From assembly GCA_964035575.1 (NCBI GenBank), contig OZ037847.1, positions 1,262,001-1,326,000 of the forward strand: 64,000 nucleotides of DNA, read 5' to 3'. The translations under genes were made by a program, and so were the position numbers. Shown here in pieces: positions 61,494 to 64,000 of the stretch. Within the stretch, counting starts at the first letter, position 1, and every line of letters begins with the position of its first letter. This DNA comes from Rhynchopus sp. YZ270_cl-10. Taxonomy: Eukaryota > Euglenozoa > Diplonemea > Diplonemida > Diplonemidae. The notes beneath the pieces are model-generated. The model was given only the letters and a program-made list of their open reading frames with translations, searched no databases and was not told the DNA's origin.

Positions 61494-62244
61494 CTTTATT
61501 TTCTCACCTGTTTTTTTCCTGAAATTTGGTGGAATTTTGGAGTTTAAATCCCGTCAAATTCCTCCGAATTTCAGGCAAAATCTAGTGGGAAAATTCTTCT
61601 CCGCTTTTGAAACCAAACAGGTGTTTATATAAAAAGTATAAAAATAAAGTATACGAGAGGGAACTCTCGAAGGGAAAACATTTATCAGCATAAAAGAGGA
61701 CTGTTCCTTGCAGCTGCACCCTCGGGGGATATTCGAGTGAGCAAAATGTGAAGCACAGCGGCAAAGCTCCCTGGGGGGGATTGTACAGCTTACGTTACGT
61801 TACATATCCAAACAAAATCAAAAAAAAGGCGTGACCGTTAAATATGACCAAAATCAGGGTGGCTTGGGTTGAAAACTTGATAGAATGGTGGCTACGTTAT
61901 TCATCTTACAAGCTTTCTTAGTTTGTTTTGTTTTTTGTTTTGTTTTCCAGAGTTTTTGGTAACTCGGAAAAAGATAAAAGAACGAATCGTTTTTTTTTTT
62001 TCCCGTTTTTTTGCATACCTTTCTGGTTGGTTTAACCCCTTTTTTTTCTCGCTTTTATTCACCCAGAACACTTCTTTACATCCCTGAGGTGGTTTGTCTG
62101 TAATAACAATCTTCGATTTGCACCACACAATTATGATAGCAAATATCTGTGTGCATAGCAAGATACATCTGCCTCTACAGATGGCAGTCTTGATTGTGTG
62201 TGTCATCAGCATTTTTTGGCATACTCGTCATCGTCCTGTCAAAC

Positions 62245-62282
62245 TATAGTGGAGCTCATCCTGGGGTGTCCATGAAAATCAG
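62245..62282 (+). repeat. Hairpin repeat, class D (degenerate)
   Basis: TATAGTGGAGCTCATCCTGG then GGTGTCCATGAAAATC. Confidence 0.35.
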
Positions 62283-62535
62283 AAAAAAAAAAAAAAAAAT
62301 ACCACCAAAAAAATCACAACTGCAAAAAGAGCAACCCCCTCAATCAGTCTACACGAACATCAGAAAAAAAAATACCCCCCAAATTTGTCTGTGTTCATGA
62401 GGTGTCAGTGTCATTTTTACCAGAGGCGGGGGGAATTTTTTTCTCTCGTCTTTTTTTTTCTTCTTTTTTTTTTTTGCACAAATTTCACTCTGTATGTGTC
62501 AGTCAGGCACATTGCACTCTTCATTAGTTTTTCTT

Positions 62536-62574
62536 GATGTGCACGAGAGGCACATTCATCTTTTCAAGGTTCTC
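62536..62574 (+). repeat. Hairpin repeat, class B, near-perfect stem
   Basis: GATGTGC, loop ACGAGAG, GCACATTCATC, then TTTTCAAGGTTCTC. Confidence 0.65.
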
Positions 62575-62887
62575 TTTTCTTTTTTAAAAAAAAAGTTTGG
62601 GTACATTTAGTGCACCCTATTATACCATCTATTCAGTAGAATAGTTAGTATCTGAAACAATTTTCTCTTTTCCTTTATACACGAGAGGTCTTTTTGAAAC
62701 CTCCACAACTCCACCCCAACCCCAAATTGGCCGCACACGGCCTTCTCAACTGCCCCCCTCCCACTCACATTAAATTTTTAACCAAGTATCCCCAGAACAT
62801 AAAACTCCCAGTAATACAAGTGTATTCCAGAATATAGTCTCTATTATTTGGATGCTTGCATCCGTTGAAAAGAAACAAAAAGTGAAA

Positions 62888-62954
62888 AAGTGGAGAGTTG
62901 CACAACGGCAACACAACCCCGAGGCAACTACACTACTCCAAAAATTTATCAAAA
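62888..62954. repeat. Two-copy dispersed hairpin repeat, class G
   Basis: AGTGGAGAGTTGCACAACGG, CAACACAACCCCGAGGCAAC, TACACTACTCCA; matches 50290-50357. Confidence 0.55.
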
Positions 62955-62973
62955 GAAAAGGAAAAAAAATCTT

Positions 62974-63020
62974 CCTTCTGTAGTACAAAAGGCTTCGGCC
63001 GACATTGAGTACAGATCGTT
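62974..63020 (+). repeat. Two-copy dispersed repeat, class F
   Basis: TTCTGTAGTACAAAAGGCTT, CGGCCGACATTGAGTACAG; matches 28215-28260. Confidence 0.5.
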
Positions 63021-63211
63021 ATACCAGTAGAGTATAACGTGATTGTCGTATACAACAAAAATATCTGCGCATAAGCAAACCCTTCGATCAGTCTGCAATC
63101 CGTTCAAAAACCTTCGTTAGGGAGGTGGAGTAAAGACTTCGTTTTTTTCCCTTCTTCTGTTGTTGTAGCCATATACAGTTTCCCTGCACCCTAAGCAAAC
63201 ATTCTTACTTT

Positions 63212-63252
63212 AGATGTGTGCATCAGAGGTCATTCGTCTAACAAGTTTTCTG
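63212..63252 (+). repeat. Hairpin repeat, class B
   Basis: AGATGTGTGCATCAGAGGTC, ATTCGTCTAA, then CAAGTTTTC. Confidence 0.5.
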
Positions 63253-63663
63253 TCTTTTTTGGTTCATTCGGTTCGTTTCTGTTTTGATTTTTTTTTTAGT
63301 CGCAATTTATGTACAAAAAAGCAGTGTTCTGCATGCCCAAAGAATTTCAACACTTTCAAGTGTTTCCTCTTTGGTCACATCTGCAGTTATTTTACCCACT
63401 GTTTTGTTACCACGTGAAGACCACACCATTTTTGCGTAGCTGGCACACGTTTTTTTATTTTTTCTGCTCTCAAGCGAATTAAGCACGCGAAGTTTATTCT
63501 ACAGGGAAGGCGTTGTAGCCACACTGTGCCAATAACGTTCAACCCGCCTCGCTAGGTAATCGTTATATAAAAAAAAATACGACTGAAGGCGAAGTTTTCA
63601 AAGACAAGGTTGTGCAGGGAAGCTCCCTTCCTCTTTGATTTTTTCTCTTTTTTTTTTAAAATA

Positions 63664-63715
63664 CGATAGTGGACCATCCTCGGGTGTATGCACTAATACA
63701 ACTAAATTTTCAAAA
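63664..63715 (+). repeat. Hairpin repeat, class D
   Basis: GATAGTGGACCATCCTCGGG, TGTATGCACTAATACAACTA, then AATTTTC. Confidence 0.45.
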
Positions 63716-64000
63716 AAACGGAAAATTGCAAAAAACAAAACGTGTTCACATGCTCGTATACCTTAAATCAAACCTGAAGGAAGTAAGTACACCACACAAG
63801 TCGCCCCCTCAAAGCGAAAACTTGATACCATGCAACAGCAAACCCCGTGAGGGAGGGAGGGAACCAAAATAAAGAAGGGGGCATAAAAAACCTTTTCTCC
63901 AAAAGAGTTCCACGTAGGCGGTACAGTGTTTCGTATGAATGGTATTGTGCGTGGGGGTGTTTCACACGTTCACATTTACTTAATATATTCAGCATTTTTC

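Larger units (their letters stand above)
60857..61660. repeat. Cluster of GTATACTTTATT motifs
   Basis: A perfect 20-bp palindrome TAAAGTATACGTATACTTTA at 60861-60880 is followed by CGTATACTTTATT-type motifs at 61272, 61320, 61339 and 61357 and an inverted one at 61643. The same AATAAAGTATACGA occurs in the terminal repeats of the decayed YR transposon at 6.9-8.0 kb, so this may be a graveyard of such ends. Confidence 0.5.
58245..64000. other. Long noncoding spacer to the window end
   Basis: No gene supported. T-rich with many hairpin repeats, a foldback near 59.35 kb and a cluster of GTATACTTTATT motifs at 60.86-61.65 kb. A class C-like fragment is at 58853. Confidence 0.5.

Overview
The window comes from the nuclear genome of a unicellular eukaryote that I cannot place to species. 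The evidence is GT-AG introns, a TBC-domain RabGAP, an Eco1-like cohesion protein, vacuolar iron transporter paralogues, a Wntless-like membrane protein, retrotransposons with tyrosine recombinase (YR), and long noncoding stretches full of T and A runs. Host genes are few. All eight that I support, plus one partial gene at the left edge, lie on the + strand. Only one of them shows introns. Coding DNA is balanced in base composition, while the spacers are T-rich.

Layout. 1-368: end of a protein made of tandem N-glycosylation sequons. 1547-3673: DysF + TBC protein, whose stop codon was displaced by a DNA transposon (3636-4454). 6.8-10 kb: a cluster of YR DNA transposons, with one intact gene on the - strand and one decayed relative. 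Long foldback repeats and CCAGATCTGG palindrome arrays surround them. 10.1-10.75 kb: tandem repeat of about 185 bp. 14.6-17.2 kb: three-exon gene for a Pro/Gln/Met-rich protein. 17.2-31.3 kb: noncoding, with inverted-repeat transposons (20150-20958; 28355-28996 with an 8-bp target duplication) and many short hairpin repeats. 31.4-44.0 kb: head-to-tail array of three YR retrotransposons (DIRS order) with split direct repeats, separated by (CT)n tracts. 44.2-49.5 kb: 1757-residue Wntless-like/lipase fusion. 49.5-49.8 kb: a MITE. 51.3-58.2 kb: Eco1-like protein, a two-TM cysteine-rich protein, two tandem CCC1/VIT1 iron transporters and a small secreted protein. The rest is noncoding and rich in the same hairpins.

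The most striking unexplained signal is a set of about forty short elements in the spacers. Each is a hairpin whose stems vary in a compensatory way, followed at once by a box like CAACTTTTC or CAAGTTTTC and then T runs. I sort them into sequence classes: A (GGTGA..CTAAGC..GCTTAG..TCATCTTA), B (GATGTGC-ACGAGAG-GCACATTCATC), C (GTGCCTGCGTC..GAGGCGTTTGCAC), D (TTAGTGGAGC..GGCTACACTAA) and E (GGCATCGTACGTGGGTCAG..GGTGCC). Classes A-D share the loop or 3' box design. Every copy I noticed reads on the + strand, the same strand as the host genes. This fits a transcript-level signal or a structured short mobile element; the sequence alone does not decide.

Functional links between the genes are weak. 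Membrane traffic (RabGAP, Wntless-like), lipid hydrolysis, iron storage and sister-chromatid cohesion sit side by side without evidence of an operon-like unit.
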